A DNA stretch of 11,244 bases from CALALP01 sp041855735 (GCA_041855735.1 JBHAEV010000093.1:1-11244), one strand, 5' to 3'; positions 1-6,987 are shown, numbered from the stretch's first letter. Program-made: numbers and translations. The notes: generated by a model not told the origin, from the sequence alone.

Positions 1-75
1 CCGAACATCAATATTTCCAATCGGCGTGTTTGCAAAGAGGGACCTGTTTTTTTGTCGACGGATATCCTTTTGTAG
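1..75 (+). CDS. pyrK: PyrK, 3' end only (dihydroorotate dehydrogenase B electron-transfer subunit)
   Basis: Only the last 24 codons are in the window, in frame from base 1, ending at TAG 73-75. The translation contains RRVCKEGPVF, which matches the conserved C-terminus of PyrK. In that family the cysteine of this motif is the last of the four [2Fe-2S] ligands. PyrK carries FAD and the iron-sulfur cluster and passes electrons from the PyrD FMN to NAD+. The pyrD gene follows 81 bp downstream on the same strand, the usual class 1B arrangement, which supports the call despite the short fragment. The 81 bp gap holds no obvious gene or terminator. Confidence 0.88.
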   Translation, partial: PNINISNRRVCKEGPVFLSTDILL

Positions 76-156
76 GATGGCGGCAATCCGGACTTGCATA
101 TCACTGTTTTGAAGTATTACGAGCGATGGCTGAACATTACATAGTTGGGGGTTGGG

Positions 157-1062
157 ATGAATCAATTAAAAATAAAGATTGCCGGAGTGGAATTTCAGAA
201 TCCTGTCACCGTTGCGAGCGGTACTTTCGGTTCGGGTAAGGAGTATGCGGATTTTTTTGACTTGGGGCTCTTGGGGGCCGTTACCACAAAGGGTGTGAGC
301 AATGTGCCGTGGGGCGGAAATCCGGTGCCGCGAATCGCGGAAACGCATTCCGGCATGCTCAATGCGATCGGTCTGCAAAATCCGGGGATGGAATTTTTTG
401 TAAAACATGATATTCCCTTTTTGCGGCAGTTTGATACGAAGATCATCGTCAATGTTTGCGGAAAGTCCGCGCAGGATTATGTCGATGTCGTGCAAAGGCT
501 GAATGATGAGGATGTGGATATGTTTGAAATCAATATTTCCTGTCCGAATGTGAAAGAGGGGGGAATTGCCTTCGGTCAAAACCGTGCGACCGTGGAAGAG
601 ATGACCGGGCTCATGAAAAAGCATTCCAAAAAGCCAATCATCATGAAACTCAGCCCGAATGTTTCCGATATTTCGGAAATGGCAAAGGCGGCGGAGAGCG
701 GCGGTGCGGATGCGATTTCCCTGATTAATACATTGACGGCAATGCAGATCGACATCCATAAACGAAAATTCGTATTGGCGAACAAGACCGGCGGATTGTC
801 GGGCCCTGCCATCAAGCCGATCGCCGTACGCATGGTGTATCAGGCGGCGCAGGCAGTGAAAATTCCGATCATCGGCATGGGCGGGATTGCCGGTTGGGAA
901 GATGCCGTGGAATTTTTACTTGCGGGAGCGACGATGGTGAGTGTCGGAACCGCAAACTTTTACAATCCGCATGCCTGTGTGGAGGTACTGGACGGATTGA
1001 AAAACTATTTGGAATTGCAGGGCGTAAGAGAGGTTCGTGAGATCATCGGCGCAGTGCGATGA
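157..1062 (+). CDS. pyrD: Dihydroorotate dehydrogenase B (NAD+), catalytic subunit
   Basis: This 301-residue protein oxidises dihydroorotate to orotate, the fourth step of UMP synthesis, as the FMN subunit of a PyrD2K2 complex in the cytoplasm. Visible motifs are SGTFGSG (21-27) and TTKGVS (43-48) near FMN, NAIGLQNPG (69-77), NISCPN (126-131) with Cys129 at the catalytic-base position of class 1 enzymes, MKLSPN (163-168), GGLSG (212-216), and the phosphate-binding MGGI...VSVGTANF end (241-268). Cysteine rather than serine as the base, together with adjacent pyrK, points to class 1B. The length is normal for the family. ATG 157 is chosen because the protein then begins like its homologues. A TTG at 145 would add four residues. 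The ribosome binding site is G-rich but not canonical, so translation may be partly coupled to upstream genes. Confidence 0.96.
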   Translation: MNQLKIKIAGVEFQNPVTVASGTFGSGKEYADFFDLGLLGAVTTKGVSNVPWGGNPVPRIAETHSGMLNAIGLQNPGMEFFVKHDIPFLRQFDTKIIVNVCGKSAQDYVDVVQRLNDEDVDMFEINISCPNVKEGGIAFGQNRATVEEMTGLMKKHSKKPIIMKLSPNVSDISEMAKAAESGGADAISLINTLTAMQIDIHKRKFVLANKTGGLSGPAIKPIAVRMVYQAAQAVKIPIIGMGGIAGWEDAVEFLLAGATMVSVGTANFYNPHACVEVLDGLKNYLELQGVREVREIIGAVR

Positions 1063-1113
1063 TTTCGGGGTGAATTCCGAATTGATCCTGAAAATTGAAG
1101 GAAAAGGAGAAGT

Positions 1114-1785
1114 ATGGAAAAGTATAAGCAGGAATTTATCGAGTTTATGATCGATTGCGAAGTTCTGAAATTCGGAGATTTTACGACAAAGAGCGGTCGT
1201 AAAACGCCGTTTTTCGTAAACACCGGATTTTATCGCAGCGGCAGTCAACTGCGTCGTCTGGGTGAGTATTATGCCAGAGCCATCAAGGAAGAGTTCGGAA
1301 CGGATTTTGAGATTCTGTTCGGGCCGGCATACAAGGGGATTCCGTTAACGGTTGCGACGTCCATGGAACTTTGCCGGATCTACGGGGCGGAAGTTTCATA
1401 CTGTTCGAATCGCAAGGAAGTGAAGGACCATGGAGACACCGGTATTTTGCTGGGTTCCCCGATAAAAGACGGGGATCGGGTTTTACTGATAGAGGATGTT
1501 ACGACAGCAGGAACTTCGATCGAGGAAACGTTGCCGATTTTGAGGGCACAGGGTGATGTGAAAATTAACGGACTGATTGTCAGCGTGGATCGCTGTGAAA
1601 GAGGCAGCGGCGAAAAATCGGCTTTGGTTGAAATACAGGAGAAATACGGTTTTAAGACGGCGGCGATCGTAACCATGAAAGAGGTTGTGGAACACTTATA
1701 TAAGAGAGAGTACAAGGGCAGAGTTGTGATCAATGATGAAATCAAGGAATTGATCGATCGATATTACGAGCAATACGGTTGCTAG
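1114..1785 (+). CDS. pyrE: Orotate phosphoribosyltransferase
   Basis: This 223-residue protein joins orotate to PRPP to give OMP and pyrophosphate, the fifth step of UMP synthesis. The PRPP-binding signature VLLIEDVTTAGTS lies at 123-135. The flexible catalytic loop KEVKDHGDTG lies at 101-110, with the conserved Lys and His. FFVNTGFYRSG (33-43) and FGPAYKGIPL (69-78) are also typical. Length fits the longer bacterial form. The start has a good AAGGAGA ribosome binding site a few bases upstream. It follows pyrD after 51 bp with no terminator, so it belongs to the same operon. The last ~15 codons (from 1732) occur again, degraded, about 98 bp downstream (see the remnant at 1830-1876). Confidence 0.96.
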   Translation: MEKYKQEFIEFMIDCEVLKFGDFTTKSGRKTPFFVNTGFYRSGSQLRRLGEYYARAIKEEFGTDFEILFGPAYKGIPLTVATSMELCRIYGAEVSYCSNRKEVKDHGDTGILLGSPIKDGDRVLLIEDVTTAGTSIEETLPILRAQGDVKINGLIVSVDRCERGSGEKSALVEIQEKYGFKTAAIVTMKEVVEHLYKREYKGRVVINDEIKELIDRYYEQYGC

Positions 1786-1829
1786 AAGGATATAAACAGG
1801 GGAGTTATAAACAGCAAAACGGTTGTCGG

Positions 1830-1876
1830 AACGAAGAAATCAAGGAATGGATCATTATTTAGAACGATATGGTTGC
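1830..1876 (+). pseudogene. Degraded second copy of the pyrE 3' end
   Basis: Bases 1836-1876 align to pyrE 1738-1782 at roughly 80% identity, with one 4-base deletion where pyrE has a GATCGATC tandem. The first 12 bases are identical. Translated around the frameshift, the remnant reads NEEIKEW then MDHYLERYGC, against NDEIKEL then IDRYYEQYGC at the PyrE C-terminus. The substitutions are mostly conservative or synonymous, so the copy looks like the tail of a somewhat diverged pyrE allele rather than a fresh tandem duplication. It has no start of its own. It lies just before the VanZ gene and could be mistaken for that gene's N-terminus. That it is a recombination scar is inference. Confidence 0.6.
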
Positions 1877-1891
1877 CGGATAGGAGATGCG

Positions 1892-2392
1892 GTGAAGAAT
1901 CCAATCAGTCGGAAAAACAGAATGTTGGGCTTTTTTTTCTTTTTCCTGTACATGGTGGCTCTGGTATATTTTTGCTTTTTTTCGGAGCACTTCGGAAGAA
2001 CAAGTCATGCTGTGGGGCAGTACCGTTACAATCTGATGCCTTTTCGGGAGATTTTCCGGTATTTTCGCTACCGGGAGAGTTTTGGAATGTATATCTTTGC
2101 GGTGAATATCATCGGAAATGTTCTCGCGTTTGTTCCGTTCGGCTTTTTCCGTCCGATCATCGGCGTTCGAAAATATGCATTTGTCCGGACGGTCGTATCG
2201 GGGTTTTTGACTTCCCTGGCAATCGAAGTTTCTCAACTTCTGGTTTTTGTCGGAAGTTTTGATGTCGATGATTTGATTTTGAATACACTGGGAACGATGA
2301 TCGGGTATGGATTGTTTCGATTGGTACACCGGCCTTGGGCATATGCGGTAAAAAAACGCAGTGCATCCGATACCGGGGAAAATAAGGGTTGA
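1892..2392 (+). CDS. VanZ-family membrane protein
   Basis: The 166-residue protein has four likely membrane segments (about 12-30, 68-87, 97-120 and 127-145) and VanZ-family landmarks: YNLMPFREI (46-54), NIIGNVLAFVPFGFF (72-86), EVSQL (112-116) and DVDDLILNTLG (124-134). The founding member gives low-level teicoplanin resistance. Most chromosomal relatives have no known function, so none is assigned here. GTG 1892 is preferred because AGGAG sits 5 bases upstream and the protein then starts with a basic stretch followed by the first helix. The frame is open further up, with possible starts at TTG 1823 and ATG 1847, but that stretch is the degraded pyrE tail and ATG 1847 has its AAGGA directly adjacent. 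ATG 1922 is also possible. The next gene begins 3 bp after the stop, implying one transcript. Confidence 0.85.
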   Translation: MKNPISRKNRMLGFFFFFLYMVALVYFCFFSEHFGRTSHAVGQYRYNLMPFREIFRYFRYRESFGMYIFAVNIIGNVLAFVPFGFFRPIIGVRKYAFVRTVVSGFLTSLAIEVSQLLVFVGSFDVDDLILNTLGTMIGYGLFRLVHRPWAYAVKKRSASDTGENKG

Positions 2393-2395
2393 CAA

Positions 2396-2842
2396 ATGGA
2401 GATAAAAATGTTCGATTTTTGGAAGGGAAAGAGGAAGTATCGATTTTTAAGTCCGATTTCCAAGGAAAGACGATCCATTCTGGACGAAGATATTTTTTTG
2501 GATGAAGAAGATCGGGAGAAGCAAAGCAATGAAAAAATGGTGAATTACATTCGAAAACCATATGCAAAACAAAGTATGATGACAATGATATTGAGCATGG
2601 TTTCGATTGTTTTAACATGGTTTTGTCTTCGCATCAATATGCAAACACTCGGAAATCCCGGTTTAAATGTCAGTGCGATGGCTTTTTCATCCATGTTGTT
2701 CAGCCTGGCCGGACTGATTTACGGCGTCTTTTGCATGATGGAAAAGGAGGTCCGAAAGTTCTTCGGCATTCTCGGATTCAGTCTGTGTGCAATAAATTTT
2801 GTGACATGGCTCATGATCATCATCATGGGTCTGCGTCAATAG
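2396..2842 (+). CDS. Small three-helix membrane protein, function unknown (possibly DUF6142-like)
   Basis: This is a 148-residue protein. Residues 1-55 are charged and cytoplasm-like (Lys/Arg-rich, then an acidic patch DEEDREK). Three hydrophobic helices follow at about 60-80, 91-113 and 121-146. This layout resembles small Clostridia membrane proteins of the DUF6142 type, but I am matching from memory and there is no diagnostic motif, so no function is claimed. Two starts are possible: ATG 2396 with AAGGG 7 bases upstream, or ATG 2408 with GGAG 6 bases upstream. The first is given. It is tightly packed between the VanZ gene (3 bp) and the M29 gene (28 bp), so the three are probably co-expressed with the end of the pyr operon. 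Confidence 0.75.
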   Translation: MEIKMFDFWKGKRKYRFLSPISKERRSILDEDIFLDEEDREKQSNEKMVNYIRKPYAKQSMMTMILSMVSIVLTWFCLRINMQTLGNPGLNVSAMAFSSMLFSLAGLIYGVFCMMEKEVRKFFGILGFSLCAINFVTWLMIIIMGLRQ

Positions 2843-2870
2843 AAGAGAGGAGTTTTAAGGAGAGAGGTTT

Positions 2871-4916
2871 ATGGAACGTTATCAACTGGCAATCGACAGA
2901 TTGCGTGAAATTCATTTGGAATTGCAAAAGAAAAGCAGGGATGCCCGGGAAGAATTTATGTACAGGCTCTGCGATTTTGTCAATCGTTTTGAAATATTGA
3001 ACGAAAGCTTGCGCTCCGGCGAATACTTTCGGCTTGACCTGGAAGCGTTGAAAGAAATGCAGATGCTTTTGTATGCCGATGTGATGCCGGGGGCATATGA
3101 AACAAGCATTTACAATCCGGCGCATTTGAGTCAAAGTTTTGATGCGCCGATGGCGAGAGCTTTGTCGGTGTTGGCGTATGAAACAAGAAGTCTGATCAAG
3201 TTGGGCTATGAGAACGAACCGGGTGAAATCGTAAAAATCTATGAATTGATTCTGGAAGTATATACGGCACTTTCGGATGATGCCACCTGCAAACAGGTGG
3301 AGGAGATCTTGTACTACTATGTTTCGGACTATATGGACGAAGCTTTGCCGAAGGCGCTGAAGTATCGTTTCACCAATTATAATCGAAGCTTCCACGATCT
3401 TTTTCGCAAACTGGATCAGAACGAGCTGTCCTTTGAGGATCCGCGTTATCTGTTCTATTTCGGGGAGTATGTGTCCGATACGGAACTCAATGTGAGCGCC
3501 TTTTTGTCGCAACTTTCGCAGGAGGAAATCGATAGGATGGCGGATACCTTTACCGAGGGATTTCGGCTGGGATTTGTGGCAGGCAGAAAGGATTTGTCCA
3601 GGAAGAAGGCATTGGAAGTATTCTTCCCTCTCGGCTTTGAACGGGTGGCTGCCAAAAGCATTCAGAATTTTGAAACGATGGGACTGTTTCCGATACTGTA
3701 TCGCAATCCGTATCGTCTGGGTTATACTTCAGCAGGCAGAAAGGCGGGAATATCGAGCACTTCCGTGAACAAGCAGATGGAATATGACCATCGTTTTGAC
3801 AATTACATTTTTATGGATAAGGCATTTGTGGATCGCCGACTGACCATCCTTCGATCCGGGTATGAGCAGATCAAGCCGTGGGCAAGGGAATATGCCGGAC
3901 CGGCACTGATGGAGGTGTTCGGAGAGGAATTGTTCGAGCCGAAAAACAATCCATTCGCACCGGAGCTTTCGGCAAAACAAAAGGAGCTGAATGTGCGCCT
4001 GGCCAATGAGAGCTCCAAAATTCAATCCGAATACATCATAATGGAAGAAAGAAGTTTTACCATCATCGCATGGCCGTTGCCGACGATTGCAAATTCGGCA
4101 CAAAGATACGAAGAAATCTTTAAGGAGATCATACGGATCAATACTTTGGATTATCAGAAATATCAGAACATGCAGCAGATCCTGATTGACACCTTGGATC
4201 GTGCGGACCATGTGGTGGTTGCGGGCGGAGAGAATAATGAAACCCGTATTTCCGTAAAGCTCCATGAGTTGAAGAATCCAAGCAAGGAAACGAATTTTGA
4301 AAACTGCGTGGCGGATGTCAATATTCCGGTGGGCGAAGTGTTCACTTCTCCGGTTCTCAAAGGAACGAACGGTCTGCTGCATGTGAACCGTGTGTACATC
4401 GGGGATATCAAATTTCTGAATCTGAAACTTTGGTTTGAAGACGGCATGGTCACCCGTTACTCCTGTTCCAATTTCCCGACAAAAGAAGAAAACGAAAAGC
4501 TGATCGAGGATGTGCTTTTAAAAAACCACAAATCGCTGCCGATGGGAGAATTTGCCATCGGAACCAACACAGTGGCTTATCAGGTGGCAAAGAAGTATGA
4601 CATTCTGGACAAACTTCCGATTCTGATTGCGGAAAAAATGGGACCGCATTTTGCCATCGGAGATACCTGTTACAGTTTCGAAGAGGATTCCGTGACATAC
4701 AATCCGGACGGTAAGGCGATTGTTGCCAGAGAAAACGAGGTGAGTGCACTTCGCAAGGTGGATTTTTCAAAAGCGTATCTGAATTGCCATACGGATATTA
4801 CGATTCCGTACGATGAGCTCGGTGACATCTATGCTGTCGATAAAAGCGGAGAAATCCATTATATTGTTAAAGATTCCAAATTTGTACTGCCGGGTCTTGC
4901 GGATTTGAATATATAA
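2871..4916 (+). CDS. M29-family metallo-aminopeptidase with long N-terminal extension
   Basis: This is a 681-residue soluble protein without signal peptide. The C-terminal half matches peptidase family M29 (aminopeptidase T / AmpS), which removes N-terminal residues using two metal ions. Candidate ligands appear in the family's order: Glu489 in GEVFTSP, Glu560 in MGEFAIGTN, His593 in GPHFAIG, Tyr601, then His640 and Asp642 in CHTD. Spacing between ligands is slightly longer than in classical M29 (for example His to Tyr is 8 instead of 7), so the fold assignment is good but substrate is unknown. Classical M29 enzymes are about 410 residues. The first ~350 residues here are extra, mostly helical-looking and Tyr/Glu/Leu-rich, with no motif I recognise. 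The start has AAGGAG 8 bases upstream. It is the last gene of the plus-strand run and ends 3 bp from the convergent CPBP gene. Confidence 0.85.
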   Translation: MERYQLAIDRLREIHLELQKKSRDAREEFMYRLCDFVNRFEILNESLRSGEYFRLDLEALKEMQMLLYADVMPGAYETSIYNPAHLSQSFDAPMARALSVLAYETRSLIKLGYENEPGEIVKIYELILEVYTALSDDATCKQVEEILYYYVSDYMDEALPKALKYRFTNYNRSFHDLFRKLDQNELSFEDPRYLFYFGEYVSDTELNVSAFLSQLSQEEIDRMADTFTEGFRLGFVAGRKDLSRKKALEVFFPLGFERVAAKSIQNFETMGLFPILYRNPYRLGYTSAGRKAGISSTSVNKQMEYDHRFDNYIFMDKAFVDRRLTILRSGYEQIKPWAREYAGPALMEVFGEELFEPKNNPFAPELSAKQKELNVRLANESSKIQSEYIIMEERSFTIIAWPLPTIANSAQRYEEIFKEIIRINTLDYQKYQNMQQILIDTLDRADHVVVAGGENNETRISVKLHELKNPSKETNFENCVADVNIPVGEVFTSPVLKGTNGLLHVNRVYIGDIKFLNLKLWFEDGMVTRYSCSNFPTKEENEKLIEDVLLKNHKSLPMGEFAIGTNTVAYQVAKKYDILDKLPILIAEKMGPHFAIGDTCYSFEEDSVTYNPDGKAIVARENEVSALRKVDFSKAYLNCHTDITIPYDELGDIYAVDKSGEIHYIVKDSKFVLPGLADLNI

Positions 4917-4919
4917 AGA

Positions 4920-5765
4920 TCAAGGATTTGCCGCGTTCATTTTTTCGAAGGAATACCGTCTGTGTATCTGTATGCCCATGTAGAGGCACAGATAGATGGA
5001 CGGTATTACTAAAATGGAGTTAAAGGTGTAAATGGCTGTATAAACCGCATCGGATTGCAGAGGTCCCGGGAGTGTGCTGAGGAAATTGTTCAGCACATGC
5101 ATAAATATGGGGAAGAACAAATTTCCGGTATACTCGTAGACAATTCCGATCATCAATCCCATGATTGCGGTGTAAACAACCTGAACCGGTTCCTGATGCC
5201 AATACCCGAAAGCCAGGGCGGAAATCAGGAGAGGAAACGGGAAGGGGATCTTCTTACGAAGCTGCTTTTGAATGATTCCGCGAAACATGAGTTCTTCGAC
5301 GATGGGACCGAGCAGAACCACGGACAGGAATACAAAGTGATAAGGGGAAGTATCGATGTCGGACCAGGTTTCACCGAAACTCTCCAGGCTGTTGCTGATC
5401 AGGCTGACATCTTCCAGACGGGTATAGGCGAAGTCCATCCACAGATTTGCCACCCCTCCCATCCCGAGCGTGATGACGGTGGAAAGAAAGGTCATCAGAA
5501 CAAAATCTTTTTTACCATTGGAAAGAGAGAAATAACGCGGTTCTTTATCTTTACGATTGATCAATAGGAACATCATTAAAAAAAACAACATACCGATAAA
5601 ACAGGCAATGGCATCCGCCGCGTAGTAATTTTCATCCGGTCGGAAAAACGGAAAAAACAAATTGTCAAACATATCGCTTATGAATACAATGACAGAATAT
5701 GCCTGTGTAACAAAACCGTATAAAAGAAAGCTGATGATGAGATACTTGAATTTTTCCAACCGCAT
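4920..5765 (-). CDS. CPBP-family intramembrane glutamic protease (CAAX-like)
   Basis: This 281-residue polytopic membrane protein has about eight hydrophobic segments. The three CPBP (ABI/Rce1-like) motifs are present: EELMFR at 157-162 with the catalytic glutamate pair and Arg, FGYWH at 186-190, and HVLNN at 223-227 (the HxxxN motif). The family comprises Rce1-like intramembrane proteases. Bacterial members have been linked to bacteriocin self-immunity and protein processing, but the substrate here cannot be read from sequence and no bacteriocin gene is nearby. ATG 5765 is chosen because AGAGG lies 5 bases upstream and the N-terminus is then a short basic stretch before the first helix. The frame is open 15 codons further upstream without a better site. 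It is alone on its strand and convergent with the M29 gene. Confidence 0.9.
   Translation of the reverse strand: MRLEKFKYLIISFLLYGFVTQAYSVIVFISDMFDNLFFPFFRPDENYYAADAIACFIGMLFFLMMFLLINRKDKEPRYFSLSNGKKDFVLMTFLSTVITLGMGGVANLWMDFAYTRLEDVSLISNSLESFGETWSDIDTSPYHFVFLSVVLLGPIVEELMFRGIIQKQLRKKIPFPFPLLISALAFGYWHQEPVQVVYTAIMGLMIGIVYEYTGNLFFPIFMHVLNNFLSTLPGPLQSDAVYTAIYTFNSILVIPSIYLCLYMGIQIHRRYSFEKMNAANP
4952..5007. repeat. Long imperfect hairpin inside the 3' end of the CPBP gene
   Basis: AATACCGTC (4952-4960) pairs perfectly with GACGGTATT (4999-5007). TATCTGT (4965-4971) pairs with ACAGATA (4988-4994), and GCC (4974-4976) pairs with GGC (4985-4987) around an 8-base loop. The intervening TGTG/GATG forms a symmetric internal loop. 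It lies 36 bp past the M29 stop and within the last ~30 codons of the CPBP gene. Neither side has a run of U in the RNA, so it is not a standard intrinsic terminator. Confidence 0.6.
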
Positions 5766-5821
5766 GTCGACCTCTTTTCTAAGATGTATTGAAGAATGCC
5801 CGTAAAGCACTCGATGTAAAG

Positions 5822-5830
5822 ATTATAACA
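5822..5830 (-). promoter_or_regulatory. Extended -10 promoter of the CPBP gene
   Basis: On the minus strand this reads TGTTATAAT, a consensus -10 with the TGn extension, about 57 bases before the ATG. The -35 region is poor (AACACA at 17 bp spacing), as is common with extended -10 promoters. Its -35 position overlaps the -10 of the nudC promoter. Confidence 0.6.
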
Positions 5831-5846
5831 CTTTTCATCAAAGCTG

Positions 5847-5855
5847 TGTTAGAAT
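5847..5855 (+). promoter_or_regulatory. Extended -10 promoter of nudC
   Basis: TGTTAGAAT is a one-mismatch -10 with TGn extension, 57 bases before the preferred nudC ATG. No convincing -35 is seen. Together with the opposing CPBP promoter it makes an inverted repeat, ATTATAACAC (5822-5831) and GTGTTAGAAT (5846-5855), 9 of 10 bases complementary with a 14-base spacer. Confidence 0.5.
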
Positions 5856-5912
5856 ATCAAAAAATAATATATTTCGAAGCGGACATATATGCCCGTGATA
5901 AAAGAGGAGAGT

Positions 5913-6746
5913 ATGATTCAGGAAATTGCACCGCACATTTATTATCCGGAATACAAAAACAAAAGACCGAAACCGGATTCCTATGCTTTGTTTTTCAAGG
6001 ACAATAAGATTCTTTTAAAAGGAAGGGAAGAGTTGTCGCTGTTTCGATTCGGCGATTTCGGGGAATCCGGGGAAATCTATGAGAAAGCCGTGTTTATCTG
6101 CGCCATTGACCGTGAGAATTATTTTTTTGTGCCGGATTCGGAACCGCAGGGAGAGAATTGGAAATACTATCCTCTTTTTTCACTTCGCAGTTTCGATCCT
6201 TTGCATGAGGCATTCGGTGCGGTGCTCGGAAGCCAGATGTATCGTTTTGTGAATTCCAGAAAATTCTGCGGCTACTGCGGAAACAGGGCGGCATTGTCAT
6301 CCACCGAACGCGCGATGGTGTGCGGCAGCTGCGGTTCGATCGAATATCCGAAAATATCTCCTGCTATAATCGTGGCGGTTCGGGATATGAAAAAGAACAA
6401 ACTGGTTCTGGTAAAGAACGCCAACAAACAGTATCCGTACTATGCACTGATTGCCGGGTATATGGAAATCGGGGAAACACCGGAAGATGCGCTTCGACGT
6501 GAAGTGCGAGAGGAGGTCGGATTAAATGTCAAAAATATCCGATCCTATAAATCACAGCCGTGGCCGTTCTCCGACACACTGATGCTGGGATTTACGGCGG
6601 AGGTGGACGGTGATACCACCATTGTCATGGATGAAGGGGAGCTGAGTTTTGCCGGTTGGTTCTCGCCCGAGGAGGTACCGGAACCGGAATATATCGTCAG
6701 CGTGGGACAGGAGATGATCAAGGCGTTTAAGGACGGATTGCTGTAG
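5913..6746 (+). CDS. nudC: NAD+/NADH diphosphatase NudC
   Basis: This 277-residue protein hydrolyses NAD(H) to NMN(H) and AMP. In E. coli it also removes NAD caps from RNA 5' ends. The layout is canonical: an N-terminal domain (about 1-110), a zinc ribbon with CxxC pairs Cys119/Cys122 and Cys137/Cys140, and then the Nudix domain. The Nudix box spans 182-204 (G182, E188, R196, E197, E200, E201, G203), and the NudC-specific SQPWPF is at 214-219, which separates it from other Nudix hydrolases. ATG 5913 is preferred because GAGGAG lies just upstream. An in-frame ATG at 5889 would add eight residues but has a weak site. It is a single-gene unit, divergent from the CPBP gene. No terminator of its own is visible before the opposing small gene. 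Confidence 0.95.
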   Translation: MIQEIAPHIYYPEYKNKRPKPDSYALFFKDNKILLKGREELSLFRFGDFGESGEIYEKAVFICAIDRENYFFVPDSEPQGENWKYYPLFSLRSFDPLHEAFGAVLGSQMYRFVNSRKFCGYCGNRAALSSTERAMVCGSCGSIEYPKISPAIIVAVRDMKKNKLVLVKNANKQYPYYALIAGYMEIGETPEDALRREVREEVGLNVKNIRSYKSQPWPFSDTLMLGFTAEVDGDTTIVMDEGELSFAGWFSPEEVPEPEYIVSVGQEMIKAFKDGLL

Positions 6747-6789
6747 CAAGTGAAACCGCAGCAGCCGAACAGGTCGGAATAAAGACAAG

Positions 6790-6816
6790 AAAAAAACTGC
6801 AAGATCCATCCTGCAG
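6790..6816 (-). terminator. Intrinsic terminator of the 42-residue membrane protein gene
   Basis: Read on the minus strand, CTGCAGGA (complement of 6809-6816) pairs with TCTTGCAG (complement of 6797-6804) around a 4-base loop, with one G-U pair. A run of seven U (complement of A 6790-6796) follows. It begins 3 bases after the stop codon. The plus-strand reading lacks a U tract, so it does not serve nudC in the standard way. Confidence 0.75.
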
Positions 6817-6818
6817 CA

Positions 6819-6947
6819 TTAAAAATCGTCTTCCTCATCTTCTTCGGCAATCGCGCCGACATAGGAAACAGTTCCGGCAACGGCGCCGATGATGGCAATA
6901 AAAACAGATATAGAAACGAGGCCGGCAAAAATATACATAAATTCCAT
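6819..6947 (-). CDS. 42-residue single-helix acidic membrane protein, function unknown
   Basis: This is a short gene missed by usual length cut-offs. The translation starts MEFMYIFAGLVSISVF, continues as a hydrophobic helix to about residue 34 with small-residue spacing (Gly21, Gly25 and Gly31, Ala22, Ala24), and ends EEDEEDDF. There is not a single Lys, Arg or His, so the charge is strongly negative. AAGGAG lies 6 bases before the ATG on the minus strand. A promoter with 17 bp spacing lies upstream, and an intrinsic terminator starts 3 bases after the stop, making a complete one-gene unit. It is divergent from nicotinate phosphoribosyltransferase and convergent with nudC. I do not recognise the family. 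Possible roles include a membrane-complex accessory peptide. A toxin is less likely given the lack of basic residues. Confidence 0.8.
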   Translation of the reverse strand: MEFMYIFAGLVSISVFIAIIGAVAGTVSYVGAIAEEDEEDDF

Positions 6948-6987
6948 AGCGTTCTCCTTCTGATTGTTGTTTCTCGGTATATTTCAT

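Noticed and set aside
166..759. 197-codon minus-strand frame opposite pyrD
   Set aside because: Shadow of a clearly conserved gene.
1063..1090. TTCGG...CCGAA hairpin between pyrD and pyrE
   Set aside because: Five base pairs with no U tract; too weak to call an attenuator.
1791..1814. Two TATAAACAG repeats as -10 boxes for a VanZ promoter
   Set aside because: No -35 at suitable spacing for either copy; noted only as a direct repeat.
5055..5567. 170-codon plus-strand frame inside the CPBP gene
   Set aside because: It is antisense to a gene with all three CPBP motifs, has no family features, and is a reading-frame shadow.
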